The notes under the pieces were generated by a model that saw only the letters and a program-made list of their open reading frames with translations, was not told where the DNA came from and searched no databases. This document shows, piece after piece, positions 1 through 5,107 of a stretch of DNA of 5,289 nucleotides. Source of the stretch: Porticoccaceae bacterium (lineage in GTDB: Bacteria > Pseudomonadota > Gammaproteobacteria > Pseudomonadales > Porticoccaceae); the NCBI GenBank assembly GCA_019090225.1, contig JAHRWI010000055.1:1-5289 (forward strand). The letters are read 5' to 3'. Made by a program: the position numbers and the translations under genes. Position 1 is the stretch's first letter; the number at the start of each line of letters is the position of its first letter.

Positions 1-96
1 CATGGTGCCGACCACAACACTGGAACCCAGCAAACCTCTGCGCGGTGCCGACTCGCACTGTTCAACGTCCTTAGATTCGCTCAATGTTTAATTCTT

Positions 97-147
97 CTCA
101 ACCGAATAACGCTCCACCGAATAACCAACTACCTCCACTGAATACCC
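97..147. repeat. Three copies of a 15-bp direct repeat
   Basis: Three related 15-mers occur: CTCAACCGAATAACG (97-111), CTCCACCGAATAACC (112-126) and CTCCACTGAATACCC (133-147). The first two abut and the third follows a 6-nt spacer. Copies 1 and 2 differ at 2 of 15 positions; copies 2 and 3 also differ at 2. They lie 84-134 bp upstream of the predicted hslV promoter. Because the unit is a multiple of three, one frame reads L-N/H-R-I-T repeats, with the third copy carrying a TGA in place of CGA. They could be protein-binding sites, a remnant of a coding repeat, or replication slippage. No other copy was seen in the window. Confidence 0.65.
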
Positions 148-230
148 GTGAAGACCCTGCGCCACCTTAGCACTGCGACCCGGCAGTTTAGCCCCGCATG
201 GTCTTTAGGCCAAGATCAGCAGCTCCAGTC

Positions 231-260
231 GTTGAAATTCTCAGGTATCGCCCCCACCAT
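231..260 (+). promoter_or_regulatory. Sigma-32 (heat-shock) type promoter for hslVU
   Basis: GTTGAAA (231-237) is one base from the sigma-32 -35 core CTTGAAA. After a 14-nt spacer comes CCCCACCAT (252-260), which resembles the -10 element CCCCATnT. The spacing is within the 13-15 nt typical of this class, and the site lies about 44 bp before the hslV start, giving a short leader. hslVU is a classical heat-shock operon in E. coli, so the match fits the biology. This was called by eye from consensus and no transcription start is known. Confidence 0.6.
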
Positions 261-303
261 AGAGCCATCACTTTAGACTCAACACTTCCCTCTGGAGATT
301 TTT

Positions 304-846
304 GTGGAACAATATCGAGGCACCACCATTCTTTCCGTTCGTCGTAATGGCAAAGTTGTTGTTGGAGGTGACGGTCAGGTCAGCCTGGGCAATACCATTA
401 TGAAAGGCAATGCCCGCAAAGTACGCAGACTCCATCACGATAAAGTCATTGCTGGTTTTGCCGGTGGCACCGCTGATGCCTTTACGCTTTTTGAGCGCTT
501 TGAAGGCAAGTTAGAGCAGCATCGCGGCAACTTAGTTCGTGCCGCCGTTGAGCTTGCTAAAGACTGGCGCACCGACCGCATTCTCCGTCGCCTCGAAGCC
601 TTGCTGGCGGTGGCCGACAAAGAATCTTCGCTCATCATCACTGGCAATGGTGATGTCATCGAGCCAGAAAACGACATTATCGCTATCGGCTCAGGTGGCC
701 CCTTTGCCCAGTCAGCGGCCAAAGCTTTACTCGAAAACACTGACCTTGACGCCCGGCAAGTGGTCGAAAAAGCACTGGAGATTGCCGGCGACATTTGTAT
801 CTACACCAATCAAAATCGCACCATCGAAGAACTCGACAGTAACTAA
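304..846 (+). CDS. hslV: ATP-dependent protease peptidase subunit HslV (ClpQ)
   Basis: HslV is the proteasome-beta-like threonine peptidase of the cytoplasmic HslVU protease. It forms a double-hexamer chamber that degrades proteins unfolded by HslU, such as misfolded or regulatory proteins. The 180-residue product has the conserved TTILSVRR N-terminus after a six-residue leader MEQYRG, so the nucleophile is Thr7 (Thr1 of the mature chain). Counting from it, Asp17, Lys33 and Ser124 (in GSGG) fall at the expected active-site positions. GFAGGTADAFTLFE and the region GDICIYTN near the C-terminus are typical. The mature length of 174 residues matches the family. The start is GTG at 304, supported by GGAG at 294-297 six bases upstream; no start codon exists directly before the catalytic Thr, so the leader must be removed. 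hslU follows after 125 nt, and a sigma-32-like promoter lies upstream. Confidence 0.97.
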   Translation: MEQYRGTTILSVRRNGKVVVGGDGQVSLGNTIMKGNARKVRRLHHDKVIAGFAGGTADAFTLFERFEGKLEQHRGNLVRAAVELAKDWRTDRILRRLEALLAVADKESSLIITGNGDVIEPENDIIAIGSGGPFAQSAAKALLENTDLDARQVVEKALEIAGDICIYTNQNRTIEELDSN

Positions 847-851
847 GCTGA

Positions 852-869
852 GCCTGGACCAAGCCAGGC
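852..869 (+). other. Small GC-rich hairpin in the hslV-hslU gap
   Basis: GCCTGG (852-857) can pair with CCAGGC (864-869) around a 6-nt loop, starting five bases after the hslV stop. No T-run follows, so it is not a normal intrinsic terminator. It may stabilise the 3' end of an hslV message or slow transcription slightly. The rest of the 125-nt gap (847-971) shows no convincing promoter, and hslU has its own good ribosome binding site GGAG at 962-965. Confidence 0.45.
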
Positions 870-971
870 ATCGCCTAATTAGCATCCATCTATCAATGCC
901 CAGTCTGAAATTATTTGCCGACGATTAGTCAAGCTAAGAAATCGGAAACAAAACTTTGTACGGAGTAGTAA

Positions 972-2297
972 ATGTCTGACATGACCCCCCGAGAAATCGT
1001 CCATGAACTTGACCGCCACATCGTTGGCCAGGACAAAGCCAAGCGCGCCGTCGCTATCGCCCTACGCAACCGCTGGCGACGCATGCAATTGCCCGAGGAA
1101 CTACGCAATGAAATTACGCCCAAAAACATCCTGATGATCGGACCGACCGGGGTGGGTAAAACAGAAATCGCCCGACGCCTGGCGCGGCTCTCCAATGCAC
1201 CTTTTATCAAAGTGGAAGCCACCAAATTCACCGAAGTGGGTTACGTCGGGCGGGATGTTGAATCCATCATTCGTGATCTGGTAGAAACTGCAGTGAAACT
1301 GCTCCGTGAACAAGATATGGAAAAAGTAAAACAGCGCGCCGAGGATGCTGCTGAAGAGCGAGTTCTCGACGCCCTGCTACCATCGGCACGGGGTGAAGAT
1401 GAAGACAAGGAATCCAGCACCCGACAACTGTTTCGCAAGAAGCTCCGCCAAGGCGAATTGGACGATAAAGAAATCGAAATCGAAACCAGCGCTACGCCTA
1501 TCGGGGTTGAAATCATGGCCCCCCCCGGCATGGAAGAAATGACCAGCCAGCTCCAAAACATGTTTTCCAATATGGGTGGCAATGAGCGCACCAAATCTCG
1601 CAAACTCACTGTCATACAGGCGATGAAAGTGCTCGCCGATGAAGAAGCCGCCAAGCTGGTCAATGATGAAGATATCAAAACCCGCGCCGTGACCAGCGCC
1701 GAGCAAAATGGCATTGTCTTTATTGATGAGATCGACAAGGTCGCCAAGCGCGGCGAGACCTCCGGCAGCGATGTATCTCGAGAAGGTGTGCAACGAGATC
1801 TATTGCCACTGATAGAAGGCAGTACCGTTTCGACCAAATACGGCATGATCAAAACCGACCACATCCTGTTTATTGCCTCCGGCGCTTTCCACTTTTCCAA
1901 ACCATCGGACCTAATCCCTGAATTACAGGGTCGTCTGCCGATCCGCGTCGAATTAGAGTCACTGAATGCAGAGGATTTTGAGCGGATTCTGACTGAGCCA
2001 AAGGCTTCCCTGACCACGCAATACCGTGAGCTACTAGCGACCGAAGGCTTACAGATCGAATTCACTCCGGATGGCGTACGTCGAATCGCTGAAATTTCCT
2101 GGCATGTTAACGAGCGCACAGAAAATATAGGTGCCCGACGCCTGCACACAGTTCTCGAACGCCTGCTGGAGGAGGTCTCCTTCACGGCAACCGATCAAGC
2201 AGTGGATAATGAAAAGGTAGTGATCAACGATGTTTTTGTCGACAATCACCTAGATGAACTATCAAAAAATGAGGATTTATCGCGCTTTATTCTTTAG
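972..2297 (+). CDS. hslU: ATP-dependent protease ATPase subunit HslU (ClpY)
   Basis: HslU is the AAA+ unfoldase of the HslVU protease. Its hexamers cap the HslV chamber, unfold substrates with ATP and thread them inside; it acts in the cytoplasm. The 441 residues match the usual length (443 in E. coli). Visible in order: VGQDKAKRAVAIALRNRWRR near the N-terminus, Walker A GPTGVGKT (57-64), pore loop GYVG (90-93), the charged helical I-domain (about 110-243), Walker B IVFIDEID (248-255), arginine finger in LQGRLP (Arg321), sensor 2 GARR (387-390), and the C-terminal tail EDLSRFIL (434-441), which inserts between HslV subunits to activate them. ATG at 972 has GGAG six bases upstream (962-965). 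All key residues are present, so the protein should be active. It is co-oriented with hslV and probably co-transcribed. A decayed copy of its residues 277-328 lies at about 4735-4896. Confidence 0.98.
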   Translation: MSDMTPREIVHELDRHIVGQDKAKRAVAIALRNRWRRMQLPEELRNEITPKNILMIGPTGVGKTEIARRLARLSNAPFIKVEATKFTEVGYVGRDVESIIRDLVETAVKLLREQDMEKVKQRAEDAAEERVLDALLPSARGEDEDKESSTRQLFRKKLRQGELDDKEIEIETSATPIGVEIMAPPGMEEMTSQLQNMFSNMGGNERTKSRKLTVIQAMKVLADEEAAKLVNDEDIKTRAVTSAEQNGIVFIDEIDKVAKRGETSGSDVSREGVQRDLLPLIEGSTVSTKYGMIKTDHILFIASGAFHFSKPSDLIPELQGRLPIRVELESLNAEDFERILTEPKASLTTQYRELLATEGLQIEFTPDGVRRIAEISWHVNERTENIGARRLHTVLERLLEEVSFTATDQAVDNEKVVINDVFVDNHLDELSKNEDLSRFIL

Positions 2298-2301
2298 GAT
2301 G

Positions 2302-2335
2302 TTTCAGCGAGTGAGTAGTAAGCTACTCGCTGAAA
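2302..2335 (+). other. Strong hairpin between hslU and the DUF971 gene
   Basis: TTTCAGCGAGT (2302-2312) is perfectly complementary to ACTCGCTGAAA (2325-2335), an 11-bp stem with a 12-nt loop. An alternative fold uses GAGTAG/CTACTC with a TAAG tetraloop plus TTTCAGC/GCTGAAA and a 4-nt bulge. It begins four bases after the hslU stop. The following bases (GGGTCTATATAT) are not a T-tract, so intrinsic termination would be weak; mRNA stabilisation or partial attenuation before the DUF971 gene is as likely. An 8-bp direct repeat CCATCCTG (2358-2365 and 2375-2382) also lies in this 104-bp gap. Confidence 0.6.
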
Positions 2336-2401
2336 GGGTCTATATATCGATCAATTTCCATCCTGAAATTTTCGCCATCCTGGGCTTTAGGTAGATAAAA
2401 A

Positions 2402-2785
2402 ATGACACCTGAAAAAATCAAACTACACAAGCACGATGGCAACCTGGAATTAACTTACGCCGACGGTAATCAAGTTACCTTCAGTGCCGAATTTCTGCGC
2501 ATTCACTCTCCCAGCGCCGAAGTTCGCGGCCACGGCCCAGGCGAGGAGGTTCTGCAACACAGTAAGAAAAACGTGAAAATTGTCAGCTTGCAGGCCACCG
2601 GCCACTACGCCCTACTGATTGAATTTGATGACGGCCACAATACAGGGATTTACAGCTGGTCTTACTTGCAAGAATTGCATGACAATCGCGATCAGCTCTG
2701 GGAAAGTTATCTCCGCAAACTAAACCTTGCGGGCCAAACCAGAGACCCAGAAGAAACTATTGTTAAATTCATAAATCCGAGCTGA
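2402..2785 (+). CDS. DUF971 (gamma-butyrobetaine hydroxylase N-terminal-like) protein
   Basis: This is a 127-residue single-domain protein of the DUF971 family (PF06155), the fold that also forms the N-terminal domain of gamma-butyrobetaine hydroxylase and occurs fused to Mrp/HCF101-type iron-sulfur carrier ATPases. Its own function is not established. Family hallmarks are visible: SPSAEVRGHG (about 36-45), GHYALLIEFDDGH (67-79) and TGIYSWSYL (81-89), followed by a W-x3-YL-x-KL helix. There is no cysteine, so the Cys-rich zinc site of eukaryotic gamma-butyrobetaine hydroxylase is absent; no signal peptide or membrane segment is seen, so it is likely cytoplasmic. It follows hslU by 104 nt in the same direction, a conserved placement in some gammaproteobacteria, but a hairpin separates them. 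The ATG at 2402 has only a weak upstream TAGGTA (2388-2393). A decayed copy of residues 71-127 lies at 4910-5107. Confidence 0.9.
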   Translation: MTPEKIKLHKHDGNLELTYADGNQVTFSAEFLRIHSPSAEVRGHGPGEEVLQHSKKNVKIVSLQATGHYALLIEFDDGHNTGIYSWSYLQELHDNRDQLWESYLRKLNLAGQTRDPEETIVKFINPS

Positions 2786-2819
2786 AATATTTAGCATCAC
2801 TGGACTTTTGCTGACACGC

Positions 2820-2840
2820 TATGCAGAATGCATCTGCATA
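2820..2840. repeat. Inverted repeat downstream of the DUF971 gene
   Basis: TATGCAG (2820-2826) and CTGCATA (2834-2840) are perfect inverted arms around AATGCAT, whose last six bases ATGCAT are themselves palindromic. The near-symmetry of the whole 21 bp resembles a dimeric-protein operator as much as an RNA hairpin. It is not followed by a T-run. It lies 35 bp past the DUF971 stop and about 150 bp upstream of the promoter candidate for the GGDEF-EAL gene. Confidence 0.45.
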
Positions 2841-2987
2841 CACACTCACTTACAGATATTGTGTCTACCCCTAATCTTCTATTATCTTCGAGAGCTTTGA
2901 CGGTCTCAATCTAAAACATATCCCATATAATCAATACGATCGACTACACAGGTTAAATTCAAAACAAGCGAGTTCTGTGTATTACAA

Positions 2988-3017
2988 TTGTGATGACTGC
3001 TACAAAATAATTATAGT
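2988..3017 (+). promoter_or_regulatory. Candidate sigma-70 promoter for the GGDEF-EAL gene
   Basis: TTGTGA (2988-2993, 4 of 6 to consensus) and TATAGT (3012-3017, 5 of 6) are separated by 18 nt. Transcription would begin near 3024, about 30 bp before the ATG. The pentamers TGACT (2994-2998) and AGTCA (3015-3019) form an inverted pair spanning the spacer and -10, which could be a repressor site. A perfect TATAAT at 2926-2931 is an alternative -10 but lacks a -35 at normal distance. Called by eye. Confidence 0.4.
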
Positions 3018-3053
3018 CACGGATAATACGCTAAGGAAAGTACCAATCTAATC

Positions 3054-4679
3054 ATGACTAAACCCAAGCAAGCCTTAAGTAGCACGCGCAAAATACTCCA
3101 GACACAAGCATCCAGCACCGCCCTAACTGGGGTAAGTATTGCTATTGTGATGGTTATTTTCGCCACTGTCCTAGCTGGTTATTTTCAGTACGGGAACATT
3201 AGTATCAGCTCTGCTGTCGCAACCCAGCAAAATAACTTCGTACTATGGATACTTGATATCGTGCCCTTTGCCTTTGCTTTCTGGGGCCAACGAATGAGTT
3301 CAACCATGTCATTACGGGCAGATGCGATCGTCAATGATCGCACGGAGCAACTGCGCCAACAGGCCAGAGTGATGGAGCTACAGGCAGCACATGATGCCAC
3401 CCATGATGCTTTAACGAATTTACCCAACCGTATAGAGTTTGCTAACTTATTAAAAAGAGAAGTAACGCAAGCTAACGCCAGGGCAGAGAAACTCGCTTTA
3501 GTGACCTTGAGCATTGATCAATTTAAAGAAATCAACGCCTCTCTGGGCAATGCAGTGGGGGATCAGATCCTCCAACAAATGGCTGACCGCTTGCTATCCG
3601 TAGCTGTCTACCCAATGACGGTTGCACGGACCGGTGGTGATGAATTCTCTCTGATCATCCCCGATATCGATGACACAAGCAGAGTCATCGATATCGTTGA
3701 AAAATTGACGGCCACCTTGCACAGCTTGTTCAGTATCGGCAAATTTCCCATCGCTATCCAGGTCAGCATTGGTGCGACGCTGTATCCGGAGCACAACCAT
3801 GAACCAGAAGTCCTGACGCTTTATGCCGACCTGGCAATGCGCTCCGCCAAGATCAGTCAGGATCGCTTTGCATTTTTTGAAGAGAGCATGGCCAGACCTG
3901 ACACCCGACAACTACAAATGGTTGGAGCCCTACGTAAGGCTCTGCAAAACAATCTGATGTCACTCTACTACCAACCAAAAGTCGATGCCTCGAGCCGTCA
4001 ACTCATATCCGCAGAAGTTTTAGCAAGATGGTTTCATAGCGATCTGGGGCAGATCTATCCGGATGAGTTTGTCCCCCTCGCTGAGCGTTCAGGTTTAATA
4101 AACGAGCTTACTTATTGGGTTATAAACGAATCACTGCGCCAATGCGCTCAATGGCGGGGCGAACACGGCCTGATTATCAGCCTGGCCGTTAATCTATCTG
4201 TGCAAACCTTGATAGACCCCGAATTACCCAATAGAGTGTCTGCCTGCCTCGCCAAACATGATATCCCTGCGTACCACTTAAGCTTTGAAATCACCGAAAC
4301 CTCCATCATGTCTGACGCCGCTCGCTCCTTGCAGGTATTGCAAGCGCTAATTGACCTGGGGCTGGAGATCTCGATTGACGATTTTGGCACTGGCTATTCA
4401 TCACTGAGCTATCTCAAGCAGTTACCTGCCAGTGAAATCAAAATCGACCGGAGCTTTGTAGACAACATCCTCAATGACCCTGGGGATGCAACCATCGTCC
4501 GCTCTACGATTCAGTTAGCCCATAATTTTGGCCTCAAAGTGGTGGCCGAAGGAGTAGAAAACGAGCAGGTTGCCCAACAATTAACACAATGGGATTGTGA
4601 CATATTACAAGGTTACTATCTCAGCAAGCCTCTGGACCCCGAAGAATTTATGGACTGGTTACAAAGACAATCGGCTTAG
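3054..4679 (+). CDS. Membrane GGDEF-EAL protein, probable cyclic-di-GMP phosphodiesterase
   Basis: This 541-residue inner-membrane protein probably degrades cyclic-di-GMP. Two hydrophobic segments (about 23-46 and 61-79) flank a short periplasmic loop, too small for a known sensor domain. A charged helix (about 88-115) links to GGDEF (about 116-275) and EAL (about 285-538). The EAL domain has EVL for EAL (Glu321), Asn380 in NLS, Glu412 in EITE, Asp442-Asp443 in DDFGTGYSSL, Lys463, Glu499 in AEGVE and Gln519. Their spacing matches the catalytic set of the phosphodiesterase RocR. GGDEF (194-198) is intact, but the first metal-ligand Asp upstream of FKxIN is Ser153, IND reads INA, GH reads GN, and no RxxD inhibitory site precedes GGDEF. 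Cyclase activity is therefore doubtful; the domain may bind GTP and regulate the EAL domain. The ATG at 3054 has AAGGA at 3033-3037, an unusually long 16-nt gap, but no other upstream in-frame start follows the TAA at 3024. Confidence 0.93.
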   Translation: MTKPKQALSSTRKILQTQASSTALTGVSIAIVMVIFATVLAGYFQYGNISISSAVATQQNNFVLWILDIVPFAFAFWGQRMSSTMSLRADAIVNDRTEQLRQQARVMELQAAHDATHDALTNLPNRIEFANLLKREVTQANARAEKLALVTLSIDQFKEINASLGNAVGDQILQQMADRLLSVAVYPMTVARTGGDEFSLIIPDIDDTSRVIDIVEKLTATLHSLFSIGKFPIAIQVSIGATLYPEHNHEPEVLTLYADLAMRSAKISQDRFAFFEESMARPDTRQLQMVGALRKALQNNLMSLYYQPKVDASSRQLISAEVLARWFHSDLGQIYPDEFVPLAERSGLINELTYWVINESLRQCAQWRGEHGLIISLAVNLSVQTLIDPELPNRVSACLAKHDIPAYHLSFEITETSIMSDAARSLQVLQALIDLGLEISIDDFGTGYSSLSYLKQLPASEIKIDRSFVDNILNDPGDATIVRSTIQLAHNFGLKVVAEGVENEQVAQQLTQWDCDILQGYYLSKPLDPEEFMDWLQRQSA

Positions 4680-4688
4680 CAATCGGCT
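4668..4688. repeat. 12-bp-period direct repeat across the GGDEF-EAL stop codon
   Basis: CAATCGGCT occurs at 4668-4676 and again at 4680-4688, separated by the TAG stop. The first copy encodes the last residues (Q-S-A) of the GGDEF-EAL protein and the second is just outside it. The pattern looks like a small tandem duplication at the gene end, close to where similarity to hslU begins, so it could mark a rearrangement junction. Confidence 0.55.
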
Positions 4689-4734
4689 CGCAATAACAGT
4701 TCAACAAGAGGTTACGTAAAGACATATAGTTCGA

Positions 4735-4896
4735 CCTATTGCCCGTGATAGCACGGCGACACCGTTTCGATCAAATACAGCGTGAGCAACATGGATCACT
4801 TCATGTTTAGCGCCCCGATACTCTCCACTTTTCCAAACCTTCAGATCTGACCCTGGCACTACAAGACCCCCTGCATATATCTATCAACGTGAAAGA
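4735..4896 (+). pseudogene. Decayed internal fragment of hslU
   Basis: This stretch aligns with bases 1800-1955 of hslU in the same window, HslU residues about 277-328, between Walker B and the arginine finger. Shared runs include TATTGCC, CCGTTTCGA, CAAATAC, TGTTTA and CCACTTTTCCAAACC. In translation TVSIKYSVSNMDH matches TVSTKYGMIKTDH, then after a frame change LHFSKPSDLTLALQDPL matches FHFSKPSDLIPELQGRL. There is a 1-base insertion near 4760 and a second shift before LHFSKPSDL, and the arginine-finger position holds proline. Identity by hand is about 60% in the LHFSKPSDL part. Weaker similarity may begin near 4705 with an extra ~12 nt. It has no start, no ATPase motifs and cannot be functional. 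It is followed at once by the DUF971 relic, with the intervening ~650 bp missing. Confidence 0.85.
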
Positions 4897-4909
4897 TATC
4901 CCTTAAAAA

Positions 4910-5107
4910 CTGGAATTGCCGATTGAATTCGACAATAGTCACAGCATAGGAATTTACAGCTAGTCTTAGCCACCGGAATTGGACGATAATCGCCATCCGC
5001 TTTTGCAAAGTCGTGTGTATAAACTAGACCTTACCGAGCCAACCTGAGACCCAGACAAAACGAGAGCCCCTGAAGAAACCGTTGTAACCTTCATAACTCC
5101 AAACTAA
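4910..5107 (+). pseudogene. Decayed 3' half of the DUF971 gene
   Basis: The frame 4910-5107 aligns with DUF971 residues 71-127 (bases 2612-2785). IEFDNSHSIGIYS matches IEFDDGHNTGIYS, ELDDNR matches ELHDNR, and EETVVTFITPN-stop matches EETIVKFINPS-stop. By hand count 120 of 168 aligned bases are identical (about 71%). Three stops interrupt it: TAG at 4961 (for Trp86), TAG at 4967 (for Tyr88) and TGA at 5045 (for Arg114). An in-frame 18-nt insertion (5054-5071) looks like a tandem duplication of the neighbouring GAGACCCAGA-type sequence. The N-terminal half, including SPSAEVRGH, is absent. Apart from the insertion the frame is kept to the terminal TAA. It is a clear relic, fused directly to the hslU relic upstream. 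Confidence 0.88.

Larger units (their letters stand above)
1..303. other. Upstream region of hslV with no recognisable gene
   Basis: No frame here gives a protein I recognise. One + frame is open from the window edge to a TGA at 139-141 (46 codons), but it shows no known domain and may be chance or a decayed tail. In many gammaproteobacteria ftsN lies upstream of hslV; I looked for the end of an FtsN SPOR domain and could not see one. The supportable contents are three 15-bp direct repeats (97-147), a sigma-32-like promoter (231-260) and the hslV ribosome binding site (GGAG, 294-297). Confidence 0.6.

Noticed and set aside
1..141. Tail of ftsN, the usual upstream neighbour of hslV
   Set aside because: No frame shows SPOR-domain features; the open frame to 139 has no recognisable similarity.
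1241..2185. A 314-codon open frame on the - strand opposite hslU
   Set aside because: It lies wholly inside the unmistakable hslU gene; its serine/arginine-rich product shows no domain and is a codon-usage shadow.
2897..2931. TTGACG (2897-2902) with a perfect TATAAT (2926-2931) as a promoter
   Set aside because: The 23-nt spacer is far too long for sigma-70; the TTGTGA/TATAGT pair nearer the gene fits better.
2994..3019. CRP-type operator near the GGDEF-EAL promoter (TGTGA with a later TCAC)
   Set aside because: The half-sites are not at the required 6-bp spacing.
4910..5107. A living gene that reads through or recodes its stop codons
   Set aside because: TAG and TGA replace three different residue types, the N-terminal half is gone, and the adjoining hslU relic is frameshifted; decay is the simpler reading.
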